Below are positions 32,074-41,019 of a DNA stretch of 44,509 nucleotides, piece by piece (the stretch's first letter is position 1; each line of letters opens with the position of its first letter). The position numbers were made by a program, and so were the translations under genes. Source of the DNA: a virus; the IMG/VR virus record IMGVR_UViG_3300045747_000570, positions 1 to 44,509 of that record; one strand, given 5' to 3'. Below the pieces are notes generated by a model. The model made no database searches, was not told the DNA's origin, and was given only the letters and a program-made list of their open reading frames with translations.

Positions 32074-33663
32074 ATGCCAATAGATAAAGGAACTACCCTG
32101 CCCATTACTCAAGTTACTGGGTTACAGATTAATTACAGGGATGCAAATAGTTGTTTAAATCCTCCGATTGTAACAACCCAGGAGAGAGATAAATTAGTCA
32201 ATAGTAATGATCCCGATCAACCTATTAAAGACGGCACTATAGTTTTTAATAGCGATAGCAATGTTATGGAGTTCTACCAAGGATCTACAGATACTTGGAA
32301 ATCTGCTGTAGAGGGTAACGGGGACGTTGTAGGTCCAGCTAATTCGATCAATAATAATCTTGTTGCATTCGATGGCATAACGGGGAAAGCTATAAAAGAT
32401 GGAGGGGTTGCAGCTAATAATGTTGTAACATCAACCAATAATGGCACTGATTTGCGTATTGCTATATATGACGGTGATTCTAAAAAGATCAAAGCTGGAG
32501 GTGTTACAATAGAAGATTTACAGGTTGTAAATAGCAAAGATAAAGCTATTAATGCTACTCCTTTATACAAGATGAGTAATTTAGGAGCGCTCCAGTTCGG
32601 TAGCAATGATAATGTCGCAGATACTGGCGTAATACTTGTTGATGGACTTACTCCGGTAACGTTCCAAACACAAGGGGTCGGAGTAGATGCTCAAGTCTGC
32701 ACCATCATTAACGGAGAACTAGGAGCAGGTTCATCTAGTCCATCAGCCCTGCTTGAGATCAATTCAACAACGGGTGGTTTTTTATTATCTAGGCTTACCA
32801 CTGATCAAATTAATGCTCTTGTCTCTCCAAAAGATGGGATGGTAGTATATGATACTATATTAAAGCAAACGAGATTTAGACAAAATGGACAGTGGGTTTC
32901 TGGGAATATTGATAACTTAACTTTAAAAGTAACATCCGTTACTACCAATTATTATCAACCAACTAAAGATGATTGTATTATAAATGTAGATGTTACAGGA
33001 GTAACTGGTACTACGACTATAGATTTGTTCTCACCCAATAACGTACCGCTTGGCATAGTTTATATTATCAAAGACAAAACCGGTCAAGCTTCAACAAAAA
33101 ATATTAAAATATCAACAGTTGCTGGGTTTAGAATCGATAAGGATTATGATTACACTATAAATACTGACTATGGGTGGGTAGAAGTTTTCAATAACGGTCA
33201 GAACTGGGGAATAATTAGTGAAAGCCCTCCTAGTGCTGGTAATGTTGTAGGTCCTGCGTCATCTGTAATCAATAATATTCCAACTTTCAACAATACAACT
33301 GGTACTTTAATAAAAGATAGCGGATTAAACTTATCGCAAATAGTCAGTAAATACTTACCTTTTTCGGCAGCATCGTTTATATCCACATATAATATATTAG
33401 ACAATGATTTTTTTGTAGTAATATACGCCGCGTCAGGTGGAACAACGGTAAATCTACCAAGTTTGGGTATTAGCTCAAACATTAATAGATTAATAATAAT
33501 CAAACAAGCAGGTGTAGGGACTACTACGATAAGACCAAATGATATAGATAGTATACAATCCCAAGACCAAAGTAAATGTGTACTATCAACTGATGGTTAC
33601 GTATGGCTAGTAGGGACAGCAAACAGATATTGGATGCCTATATGCTCAGGAGTTGGAATATAG
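32074..33663 (+). CDS. Tail fibre protein with repeated GxVVGP modules
   Basis: This is a 529-residue protein. Two modules share GDVVGPANSINNNLVAFDGI and GNVVGPASSVINNIPTFNNT, each followed by TG..IKD(G/S)G. This unit is well known in phage tail fibres and tip proteins. SSPSALLEINSTTGGFLLSR and MVVYDTILKQTRFRQNGQWV are also fibre-type strands. The C-terminal ~130 residues (INRLIIIKQAGVGTTTIRPN, then RYWMPICSGVGI) could be the receptor-binding end. Confidence 0.75.
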   Translation: MPIDKGTTLPITQVTGLQINYRDANSCLNPPIVTTQERDKLVNSNDPDQPIKDGTIVFNSDSNVMEFYQGSTDTWKSAVEGNGDVVGPANSINNNLVAFDGITGKAIKDGGVAANNVVTSTNNGTDLRIAIYDGDSKKIKAGGVTIEDLQVVNSKDKAINATPLYKMSNLGALQFGSNDNVADTGVILVDGLTPVTFQTQGVGVDAQVCTIINGELGAGSSSPSALLEINSTTGGFLLSRLTTDQINALVSPKDGMVVYDTILKQTRFRQNGQWVSGNIDNLTLKVTSVTTNYYQPTKDDCIINVDVTGVTGTTTIDLFSPNNVPLGIVYIIKDKTGQASTKNIKISTVAGFRIDKDYDYTINTDYGWVEVFNNGQNWGIISESPPSAGNVVGPASSVINNIPTFNNTTGTLIKDSGLNLSQIVSKYLPFSAASFISTYNILDNDFFVVIYAASGGTTVNLPSLGISSNINRLIIIKQAGVGTTTIRPNDIDSIQSQDQSKCVLSTDGYVWLVGTANRYWMPICSGVGI

Positions 33664-33727
33664 ACTGCTTTCTTTGGAACTATAGGTGTAATAATCATAG
33701 AATATTAAGTTATAACAGTGAATTTCA

Positions 33728-34408
33728 ATGGCTACTAATTACGACACTCTTAGCAAACAAATAATAACTTACGCCAATAAGATTGATAGCGTTGATTTTA
33801 TCGCAGCTATCCCATTTTTTATTAGCATGGGACAAGAACGTATTTGGCGAGAGCTAAAAACACTAGGCTATGAAAAAGTTGAAGAAATTAAAAACTTCAC
33901 ATCAGGCTCAGCTATTATAGAAAAACCCGCTAACTGGGTAGAGACTATTTCTATAGTTTATGGAACGACGGACTCTCCCTTTACCAAAAGTATAGTTTTG
34001 TTTCCTAGGAGCTATGAATTTTGTATAAATTACTGGCCTAATGCCGATGATAGTAATGATAGCAATCCACCTTTGTTTTACGCTGATCGCCAGAAACAAC
34101 AAGAAGGGGGAGCAGGCACTCCCTTTGAGGCAATATTTATTAGCCCAACGCCTCCGCAAGATTTTAAGTATCAACTGACATACTTGAGAAGAGTTGATTT
34201 AATAACAGGTGAGAATCAGCAAAACATTTTAACTGAATATTATGCAGATCTTTTGTTTTATTCTTGTTTTTTAGAAGCTTTAATTTACCTAAAAGACGAC
34301 CCACGTATGCAAGTCTATCAAGGTCTCTATCAACAAGCTTTAGCTAGTGCCAATGAGCTAACTAAGGATCGTTATACTGATCGAGGCGTTAAAAGAGATA
34401 AAGATTAA
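33728..34408 (+). CDS. Phage adaptor / tail tubular-like protein
   Basis: The 226-residue protein follows the pattern of phage adaptor proteins: FIAAIPFFISMGQERIWREL, a loop-rich middle (ANWVETISIVYG), FISPTPPQDFKYQLTYLRRV and the closing helices YADLLFYSCFLEALIYLKDD and MQVYQGLYQQALASANEL. Such proteins join the portal/neck to the tail in short-tailed phages. It ends 8 nt before the gp10-like gene, the usual neighbour. A 64-nt gap upstream holds no promoter I can support. Confidence 0.7.
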   Translation: MATNYDTLSKQIITYANKIDSVDFIAAIPFFISMGQERIWRELKTLGYEKVEEIKNFTSGSAIIEKPANWVETISIVYGTTDSPFTKSIVLFPRSYEFCINYWPNADDSNDSNPPLFYADRQKQQEGGAGTPFEAIFISPTPPQDFKYQLTYLRRVDLITGENQQNILTEYYADLLFYSCFLEALIYLKDDPRMQVYQGLYQQALASANELTKDRYTDRGVKRDKD

Positions 34409-34416
34409 AAATTATT

Positions 34417-36072
34417 ATGGCAGATCAAGTTTTTCCTATTACTTTTAAACCTGGCATTCTCCGAGATGGTAGTCCGTTTCAAGGAGAGTATTGTACTAAC
34501 GGTCAATGGACTAGGTTTTTTAGAGGTTTTCCTCAAAATATTGGCGGAATGACCGCATTGCCTACTACTATATCTTTGCAATCAGCCGTGCCTAATGCTA
34601 TGTATGTTGATCAAGAAACGCCTGAAGCGCCGAATATATTTATAGGATTTGCAAGTCGTTACACACAAGGCGGTCAATATTTTGTACTTGCTCTTTTTAA
34701 CGGTGCTACCGGTAATTGGACTCCGCCTCCACCAAATAATCCTACTATAGGTGCTTATTGGCAAATAATACCTATTACGTTTCAAAATGGTCAAGTAGTT
34801 AGCAAATCTATTCTTTGTGTACCAAGGATGATTGCAACTATCACTGCCAATATACCATGTCCCGGTATATTTACTTATCATGACAATGCTTGGGTAAAAG
34901 TTGAAAGCATGTCGGATACTCCGCAAAATTATACAAAACTTTTAACAGAAATTACCGGAGGCGTGCTTTTCGTTAATCCTTATCTGTTTATTTATGGAAA
35001 TAATGGGCTTGTTAGATGGTCAAAAAGCAAAATTAACCTTACCGCTGATAAACCGTTTAAATTTGATCTATTAAAATATTCTATCAATATATCCACAGAC
35101 AAAGTAATTTACGGGGCAGGGGTAAGAGGTGGCACAGCTAGTCCGTCAGCTCTTTTTTGGACATTATCCTCTGTGGTCAGACTTACCAATATTGTCAACG
35201 TTAATCCTAATGACGCCGATGATATTAGTTTTAAAAAAGAAATTATTACTAATGATAGTTCTATTCTGTCATCTAATTGCGTCGTTGAATATGACGGAAT
35301 ATTTTACTGGCCAGGGACTGGGAGATTCTTTACTTACAACGGCGTTGTAGTACCACTGGAGAACAACTTAAATCGTCAGACTTTTTTTGAAAACGTCGAC
35401 ATGAATAAACGTCAATTAGTCTTTGGCGTTAAAAACACTGTCAAAGATGAGATATGGTGGTTTTATCCTGAAAAAGGCAATGAGGACGATGTTGGATGCA
35501 CAAGAGCTGTTATCTATAACATTATGGATAATAGTTGGTATGATACTGCAATTAGCAGAGATTGCGGTTACTTTGATAATGTCACCGGTAACATGTTTAC
35601 CGTGGGTAAAAATTTAGTTCCATATGAGGGTGATACCAATAATTACATTTGGCAACATGAGGTTGGCACTGATCAGGTTAATAATAATTATCCGAGTGAT
35701 AATCCGTTAAAACCGCCTATTAAAGCTATTCCGTCTTATTTTACTACGCCGATTATTTCCTACGCTTCATTTAATAATTTTAAACAACCCTCTGGTATAG
35801 ATAGATGGATGCAAATAAAGCGTATCGAGCCTAATTTTGTATTTACGCCTACAGCGAATATGAGCATCATTTTTAACAGCAGGCAGTACCCTTTAAGTCC
35901 AGTTGTTAGTAGCGCGCCGTTACAAGTTAGTACAGCTCCTGATAAACCTGCAAGGGTTGAATTTATGTTCCAAGGAAGAAATGTCAGTTTTACCTTTAAA
36001 TCAAATGGCCTTGGATCTGGTTATCAAATGAGCCAAACCTTTGTAGTTGCTGATATTGGAGACGGGCGATGA
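34417..36072 (+). CDS. P22 gp10-like packaged-DNA stabilisation protein
   Basis: In this 551-residue protein the start (FPITFKPGILRDGSPFQGEY, then GQWTRFFRGFPQNIGGM) is the hallmark of the gp10 family: G..RDGT...(N)Y..GQW.R...G.P.K.GG. The rest is a beta-propeller-type repeat of Asn/Gly/Trp-rich strands (DEIWWFYPEKGNEDDVGCTR). In P22 gp10 forms the ring below gp4 that holds the DNA in and carries the needle. The gene overlaps the next by 4 nt. Confidence 0.8.
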   Translation: MADQVFPITFKPGILRDGSPFQGEYCTNGQWTRFFRGFPQNIGGMTALPTTISLQSAVPNAMYVDQETPEAPNIFIGFASRYTQGGQYFVLALFNGATGNWTPPPPNNPTIGAYWQIIPITFQNGQVVSKSILCVPRMIATITANIPCPGIFTYHDNAWVKVESMSDTPQNYTKLLTEITGGVLFVNPYLFIYGNNGLVRWSKSKINLTADKPFKFDLLKYSINISTDKVIYGAGVRGGTASPSALFWTLSSVVRLTNIVNVNPNDADDISFKKEIITNDSSILSSNCVVEYDGIFYWPGTGRFFTYNGVVVPLENNLNRQTFFENVDMNKRQLVFGVKNTVKDEIWWFYPEKGNEDDVGCTRAVIYNIMDNSWYDTAISRDCGYFDNVTGNMFTVGKNLVPYEGDTNNYIWQHEVGTDQVNNNYPSDNPLKPPIKAIPSYFTTPIISYASFNNFKQPSGIDRWMQIKRIEPNFVFTPTANMSIIFNSRQYPLSPVVSSAPLQVSTAPDKPARVEFMFQGRNVSFTFKSNGLGSGYQMSQTFVVADIGDGR

Positions 36073-36374
36073 TTAATGTATATCCTAAGTATATTTCTGT
36101 CAAATACTGGGCTGCAACTGTTTGCTCTGATTATAGTGATCAAGGATTACCGATTCTTTTGGACGAGGATAAATGGGGCCAATGGGCTAAAGCCGTGATT
36201 AGCTATGAACCTTTTCAAAAAGCGGGAGTGCCTAGTCCTTATAATCAAAAAAAACAAATCACTGAAAATAACAAAAAAAGTAAAGAAGTGTTACAATATA
36301 ACTGGGAGACATGGGCAAAGATGGCCTATAATATAATGAATGCGCAACCTGTAATAACAGAGAAAAAAGAATGA
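36069..36374 (+). CDS. Small virion-operon protein
   Basis: This 101-residue protein is rich in Trp, Tyr and Lys (YWAATVCSDYSDQG, WGQWAKAVISYEPF, NWETWAKMAYNIM). It starts in an ATGA overlap with the gp10-like gene and ends in another with the first ejection-type gene. No family is recognised. Tail or ejection accessory work follows from position. Confidence 0.5.
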   Translation: MINVYPKYISVKYWAATVCSDYSDQGLPILLDEDKWGQWAKAVISYEPFQKAGVPSPYNQKKQITENNKKSKEVLQYNWETWAKMAYNIMNAQPVITEKKE

Positions 36375-37855
36375 TACCGATGAATAATCAAAATTACGCT
36401 GGAGGCGGATACATAACAAACGATGATAGTAATTTGTATAACCAAGATTTAAATAATTTTAGCAATAACGGTCCTATGCAATATCTACAAAGTCAGGACG
36501 CAAGCTTACCAAATAGTAATATGTTTGATGATAATCCTGTACCTTATGCAAAAGGAGGGAAAGTAAAAGGGGGCGAGGTCAAAAAAACTAAAAAACCAAA
36601 ACGTGGAAATTCTAGCCCTTATCCAGTACTTGCTGAGATGATTCGCAAACAAGGAAACGGAGAAGATACTATCCTTGCTCATATTAACCCGCTAGAGGCT
36701 CATATCCTTAAAAGCCTTGGTGGTAGTGGAACAATAAATAAAAAAACAGGTTTACCGCAATTTGGATTATTTAGCAATCCCGCTAAATGGTTAAAAGGTA
36801 GTCTTGGTGGAGCTACAGGAGCGATTCTAGGCAATATGATTTTGCCTGGTATTGGAGGTGTTATAGGTGGCGCACTGGGCGGAGCAGCAGGTTCCGCTGC
36901 TCGAGGTCGCAAGGATCATCTACAAGCGGGCTTGCGAGGAGCAGGAATGGGCGCAATGTTGCCAAGCGGAACTTCTGCTCTTGGTTCTTTAACAGGTAAT
37001 CAAACTTTAAGCAATTACGGCAACGCTAATGCAATTCTACCATCTATTGGTCTTGGTGGCAGTAGCGGGGGGCAGTACGCAAGCCCAGCAACGAATATGA
37101 TGTCTTTAAATGGCATGGGAGGTGGCGCTTCCCCAGCGCAATATATGCAAGCCCCTGCTGTAGACAATAGAAGCTTTATGGAAAAATTAGGCGATAATTC
37201 AAAAGATTATTTAACGCAGCCTAGTAATCTACTAGCTCTTGGTACGGCGGCAGCTCAATATGCAGGACGAGAAAAACCTGTAAAACCAAAAAGTCCAGAG
37301 CAGATAGCAGATGAGGAAAGAAGATACAGAAACGCCTCAAGATTAACTCCTGCCGAACTAGAAGCTGAAGAAGCTTATGAGTTTGCTAGAAGAGAAGCAG
37401 CCCGCAGGCTGAAATATAATGCCCTTAGAGAAAAACTCGGTGAAATCGGCTCTTTGCATAGGAGGGTAAATTCACCGGAAGAATACGGGCAAAAAGGTCG
37501 CTGGCTTGAATATTATGATAATCCGGAATTGACAGGAGAGCCTATCCGCATGAATGAGGGAGGAGAAGTACATAGTCCTTATAATTACATGGCTGAAGAA
37601 GTAGAGTTCCCAAATAGTCTTGCGGGTTATTTGCAAGGTAATACTGGTGGTCAAGATGATCTAATTGACGCAAAACTTAGTGACGGGGAATACGTCATTG
37701 ATGCAGCTACTGTTTCAGATCTTGGCGATGGCAATAACGGAGCAGGTGCAAGAAAGCTAGATGCTTTTAGAGAAAGCGTGCGCAGGCATAAAAGGGGCGG
37801 AAAAATATCATTACCGCCTAAGTCAAAAAGTTTAGAACATTATTTAAGAGGGTAA
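36371..37855 (+). CDS. Glycine-rich ejection/virion-associated protein
   Basis: Of the 494 residues, about 140-180 (GATGAILGNMILPGIGGVIG, GALGGAAGS) form a glycine-zipper hydrophobic stretch able to enter a membrane, as in pore-forming ejection proteins. The end (DLIDAKLSDGEYVIDAATVS, DLGDGNNGAGARKLDAFRES) matches a segment common in internal phage proteins. The first of three large genes in a row at the end of the operon, it fits the P22/T7 internal ejection-protein set that forms the channel across the cell envelope. Confidence 0.6.
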   Translation: MIPMNNQNYAGGGYITNDDSNLYNQDLNNFSNNGPMQYLQSQDASLPNSNMFDDNPVPYAKGGKVKGGEVKKTKKPKRGNSSPYPVLAEMIRKQGNGEDTILAHINPLEAHILKSLGGSGTINKKTGLPQFGLFSNPAKWLKGSLGGATGAILGNMILPGIGGVIGGALGGAAGSAARGRKDHLQAGLRGAGMGAMLPSGTSALGSLTGNQTLSNYGNANAILPSIGLGGSSGGQYASPATNMMSLNGMGGGASPAQYMQAPAVDNRSFMEKLGDNSKDYLTQPSNLLALGTAAAQYAGREKPVKPKSPEQIADEERRYRNASRLTPAELEAEEAYEFARREAARRLKYNALREKLGEIGSLHRRVNSPEEYGQKGRWLEYYDNPELTGEPIRMNEGGEVHSPYNYMAEEVEFPNSLAGYLQGNTGGQDDLIDAKLSDGEYVIDAATVSDLGDGNNGAGARKLDAFRESVRRHKRGGKISLPPKSKSLEHYLRG

Positions 37856-37858
37856 CAC

Positions 37859-39871
37859 ATGGCAAGTTATCAACAATATCCATCTGGTTTAGAAGATTTA
37901 AAGCAACAAGCTTACGATACTCTAGCACGTGATAGAGCAAGACTGACCTCCAAAAATGCCCCTGTTTATAGGGGCAGAACTACCGTACCAATGTCGGCTC
38001 TTGAAAAAAGAAGAAGACAATTAGAGCAAAAGTTTAGAAACGAGCCTGCTCCTTATTCTAAAGAAGCATCTAGTGTTATAAATAGAACGGCTCAAGGGTT
38101 TACACCCCAGCAAACCGATTCTTTGGTTAATAGATTACAAAGCGGTTCAAAAGACTTCTTTGAGAACGTGGCTTTAAGTAAGTTAAAAAAACAATTCGGT
38201 AGTTTTTATGATGGTCGTGAAGATGTTTTAAGGGGCAAAGTAGAAAAAGATTTAAACCAAAGTTTACCGGTTGCAAGAACTAGCTTTAATAAATTAAGTG
38301 ATGAAACTAAAGGCTTAAATGCCGCATTTAATGAAGGACTTGGTCAAAGCTTTAACGCACTAGGCGCTCAGGAAAAAGCTAAAAGGGAAGGATTAATGGG
38401 TATGCTTGGGTCTTTTGGTAATCAAGTTCATACTCATGGAAACTTAACTAATCAAGCAAATAGAGCGGCTTTTGATAGAGAAGTCAACGCACCATACCGC
38501 CGAATGGGAGCGCTGAATAGTTTACTAAATACTTATGGCGGTAATGCCGATAATATGAGTCCTACTCAAGAAGCCGGCAACATGAGAGTACTCGAACAAG
38601 CTATGAGGACTTATAATACTCCTACTCCTTCTTATAGCGGCCAAACTGTTGCTCCCATGACTCCTGAGCTTGAGCAATCACATACTCTACTTCAGAGGTT
38701 AAATCATGACTTTCAAGATGAGAACAGGGGAGAGAGAGATAGTTTAGCTTCTAATTTGCTGGGTAGAGATAATGTCGGCACAAGAGCTATTAATAATTTA
38801 TCAGAGACGTTTAATCCTCAAGAACAGCATTTTGATCTAGAGACCAAAAGAGCTATAAAGAGAGCTAGAAATGAGGTAGCAGCAAGTAATGCTCAGCGAG
38901 GGACTTTTGGCTCACAATCTCATCAAGCACAAACTGAAGATGCCATCAGACGATTACTTGCTGGTAGATTCGGTGGACGTAGTAATTTATTAAATAATAG
39001 TTTACGTGGTTCTCTATCTACTATGAATAACCAAGATGGTAACGATATTAATCAGCTTAATAATCTAGGAAAGAATGGATTGAATGAGTATCAAGATGCT
39101 CTTGGCAGTATCCAGTCACTAAATAACCAAGGGACAACAAATTGGTTTAATAATCAGCATCAATTAAATGGCCAGCAACAAGATTTTGAGAACGAGCAAA
39201 ACTCAGAATGGCCACATTTACAGGGAAGTAGTAATGGAATGAATCCTCATCTATCAGGCATTACGGGGTTAGGGGGAATTAATTACGCTCTTAGCAATCC
39301 CGTACATAGTCCGCTGGCATCAATAAATCCACAAGCTTTAAATGCGAATGCGCCACTAGCTCCATTTAATCAAAATGAGTTAGCTCCTATCCAGCAACTT
39401 AAACCCATTGATAATTCAGCTGAGCTCAGAAAAGCTATGGAAGAATCACAAAGGAGAGCGCAGGAAGAGTCGGCTAGACGGCAGCAACAAGAAGCTCAAA
39501 GGAGAGCGCAAGAAGAGTCGGCTAGACGGCAGCAACAAGAAGCTCAGAGAAGAGCGCAGGAAGAAGCAGCTAGACGCAAGCAACAGGAAGCTCAGAAACC
39601 AGTTTCGTCTGGTTTTAATCTTAATAAAAGTAAAACGCAACTTTATGAAGAACATAAAGCACGTCAAATGCAAAATCGGTACATGGCTTTCAATGCGCTT
39701 CCTCGGTTATATAAAGATAGTATGTTGCTTAAGTGGACTGGTGGTTACCCTAACACTGGTCCCGATCCTGTGGCCGCAAATTATAAGCAATATATGACCT
39801 ACGCCCCCCAGATGGGTGAAAATCCTAATGATTCAAATAGTTGGAGAACTTATAGTCAAACACATTGGTAA
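37859..39871 (+). CDS. Large helical ejection-type protein with 16-residue repeats
   Basis: The 670-residue protein is rich in Gln, Asn, Arg and Ala with long helices. Near the C-terminus (about 530-580) it has three copies of a 16-residue unit (QRRAQEESARRQQQEA), coded by a 48-bp repeat. The unit is an alpha-helical charged rod. There is no signal peptide and no peptidoglycan-degrading motif. Position and composition fit a second internal virion protein. It overlaps the TTG option of the next gene. Confidence 0.55.
   Translation: MASYQQYPSGLEDLKQQAYDTLARDRARLTSKNAPVYRGRTTVPMSALEKRRRQLEQKFRNEPAPYSKEASSVINRTAQGFTPQQTDSLVNRLQSGSKDFFENVALSKLKKQFGSFYDGREDVLRGKVEKDLNQSLPVARTSFNKLSDETKGLNAAFNEGLGQSFNALGAQEKAKREGLMGMLGSFGNQVHTHGNLTNQANRAAFDREVNAPYRRMGALNSLLNTYGGNADNMSPTQEAGNMRVLEQAMRTYNTPTPSYSGQTVAPMTPELEQSHTLLQRLNHDFQDENRGERDSLASNLLGRDNVGTRAINNLSETFNPQEQHFDLETKRAIKRARNEVAASNAQRGTFGSQSHQAQTEDAIRRLLAGRFGGRSNLLNNSLRGSLSTMNNQDGNDINQLNNLGKNGLNEYQDALGSIQSLNNQGTTNWFNNQHQLNGQQQDFENEQNSEWPHLQGSSNGMNPHLSGITGLGGINYALSNPVHSPLASINPQALNANAPLAPFNQNELAPIQQLKPIDNSAELRKAMEESQRRAQEESARRQQQEAQRRAQEESARRQQQEAQRRAQEEAARRKQQEAQKPVSSGFNLNKSKTQLYEEHKARQMQNRYMAFNALPRLYKDSMLLKWTGGYPNTGPDPVAANYKQYMTYAPQMGENPNDSNSWRTYSQTHW
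39449..39592 (+). repeat. 48-bp tandem repeat, three copies, in the ejection-type gene
   Basis: Units lie at 39449-39496, 39497-39544 and 39545-39592. Units 1 and 2 differ at one base; unit 3 is more diverged but keeps the length. Because 48 is a multiple of 3 the frame holds, so copy number can vary without breaking the gene. Confidence 0.85.
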
Positions 39872-39876
39872 ATTAC

Positions 39877-41019
39877 ATGAAAAATTTTAACTATCCATCA
39901 CCTGATGATGACAACATTGCTGAAAATCCTCAAGAATTACCTACGCAAGGAGGGAATGCATATAATCCTTTTGACTTAGGCATTAGTAAGGCAATAGAGC
40001 AATCACGTCAAAATTTTGGCATGACTCGGAATCAGCAACACGGGGCTATCAATAATGCCGTATTAAACTTTGGTAATGCAATTGCCAAGGAGCCAGTGGT
40101 CAGCGGATTTAAAAACAATCTAGGGGTCTTTGGTAGAGCAATGAATCCAGCTCTGCAATCTTACAATCAATCCGAGGATACGGCGATAAAAGAAAATAAT
40201 GCCCTAGCTAATCAAATCTTGCAGCATAGAAGAGCGCAGGAGGCATTAGAATCTGCCCAAGAAGAGAAAGCTTGGAATCATAAATTTAAGGAACGAGCTT
40301 TTAATGAACAGCAAAAGGAAGCTGCTTTAGATAGAGAATTAAAAGAGAAAATATTTAATTTAAAAAATAAAAAATATAACTCAGATTCAGAACTTGATCG
40401 AATAGCGCCTATGATTAGGACAGATTCAGCTTTTGATAAAGTAGGTCTTCAAACAAAAAAAGCGGCTGACTTTTACGAAGAGGTTACAACAATGGATAAA
40501 TTATACAAGGATTTAAAAGATACAATGGCTAAAGCCGGTATTGACACTAGTAATCCTTTTGTATTTAAAAAAGCAATTAGGAATGCTTCGGGGTTTTTAA
40601 GTTCTTTTTCTAAAGATCCGGTGCAGAGAGAAATAGCTACTAAATATGCTGATTTAGCTGCTACCAATAAACGTGCTATGCAAACAGCTGAAAAGGCTTT
40701 AAAAGACGGGGCATTAACAAATTTTACAGTTAAATACGGAGACAACAATAACTTGTTTCCAAATTTTAATGAAAATTTTGACGTATATGAAAAAAAACTC
40801 GGTCATATGCTGGAAGATGCAAAGAATTCGTATGAAAGCACAAATTTATCTCTTCAAACAGGGCGGCATATTGATAAACACAATTATCATTTAATAAAAC
40901 AATTAGAAGATCAGGGAAGAAGAGCTACCGGCATTGATAATGATGAAATAGATAGCATCCCTACATTACAAAACTATGATAATACAGATGATTTTGGGTT
41001 TGAAAAGATAGAACAATGA
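39877..41019 (+). CDS. Ejection-type protein
   Basis: The ATG at 39877 is preferred over the TTG at 39865, which would overlap the previous stop. The ~380-residue protein is strongly helical (AQEEKAWNHKFKERAFNEQQ, KEAALDRELKEKIFNLKN) with a disordered acidic N-terminus and acidic C-terminal end. It recalls the middle internal protein of T7-like and P22-like virions. No enzyme motif is seen. It overlaps the next gene by 4 nt. Confidence 0.5.
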   Translation: MKNFNYPSPDDDNIAENPQELPTQGGNAYNPFDLGISKAIEQSRQNFGMTRNQQHGAINNAVLNFGNAIAKEPVVSGFKNNLGVFGRAMNPALQSYNQSEDTAIKENNALANQILQHRRAQEALESAQEEKAWNHKFKERAFNEQQKEAALDRELKEKIFNLKNKKYNSDSELDRIAPMIRTDSAFDKVGLQTKKAADFYEEVTTMDKLYKDLKDTMAKAGIDTSNPFVFKKAIRNASGFLSSFSKDPVQREIATKYADLAATNKRAMQTAEKALKDGALTNFTVKYGDNNNLFPNFNENFDVYEKKLGHMLEDAKNSYESTNLSLQTGRHIDKHNYHLIKQLEDQGRRATGIDNDEIDSIPTLQNYDNTDDFGFEKIEQ

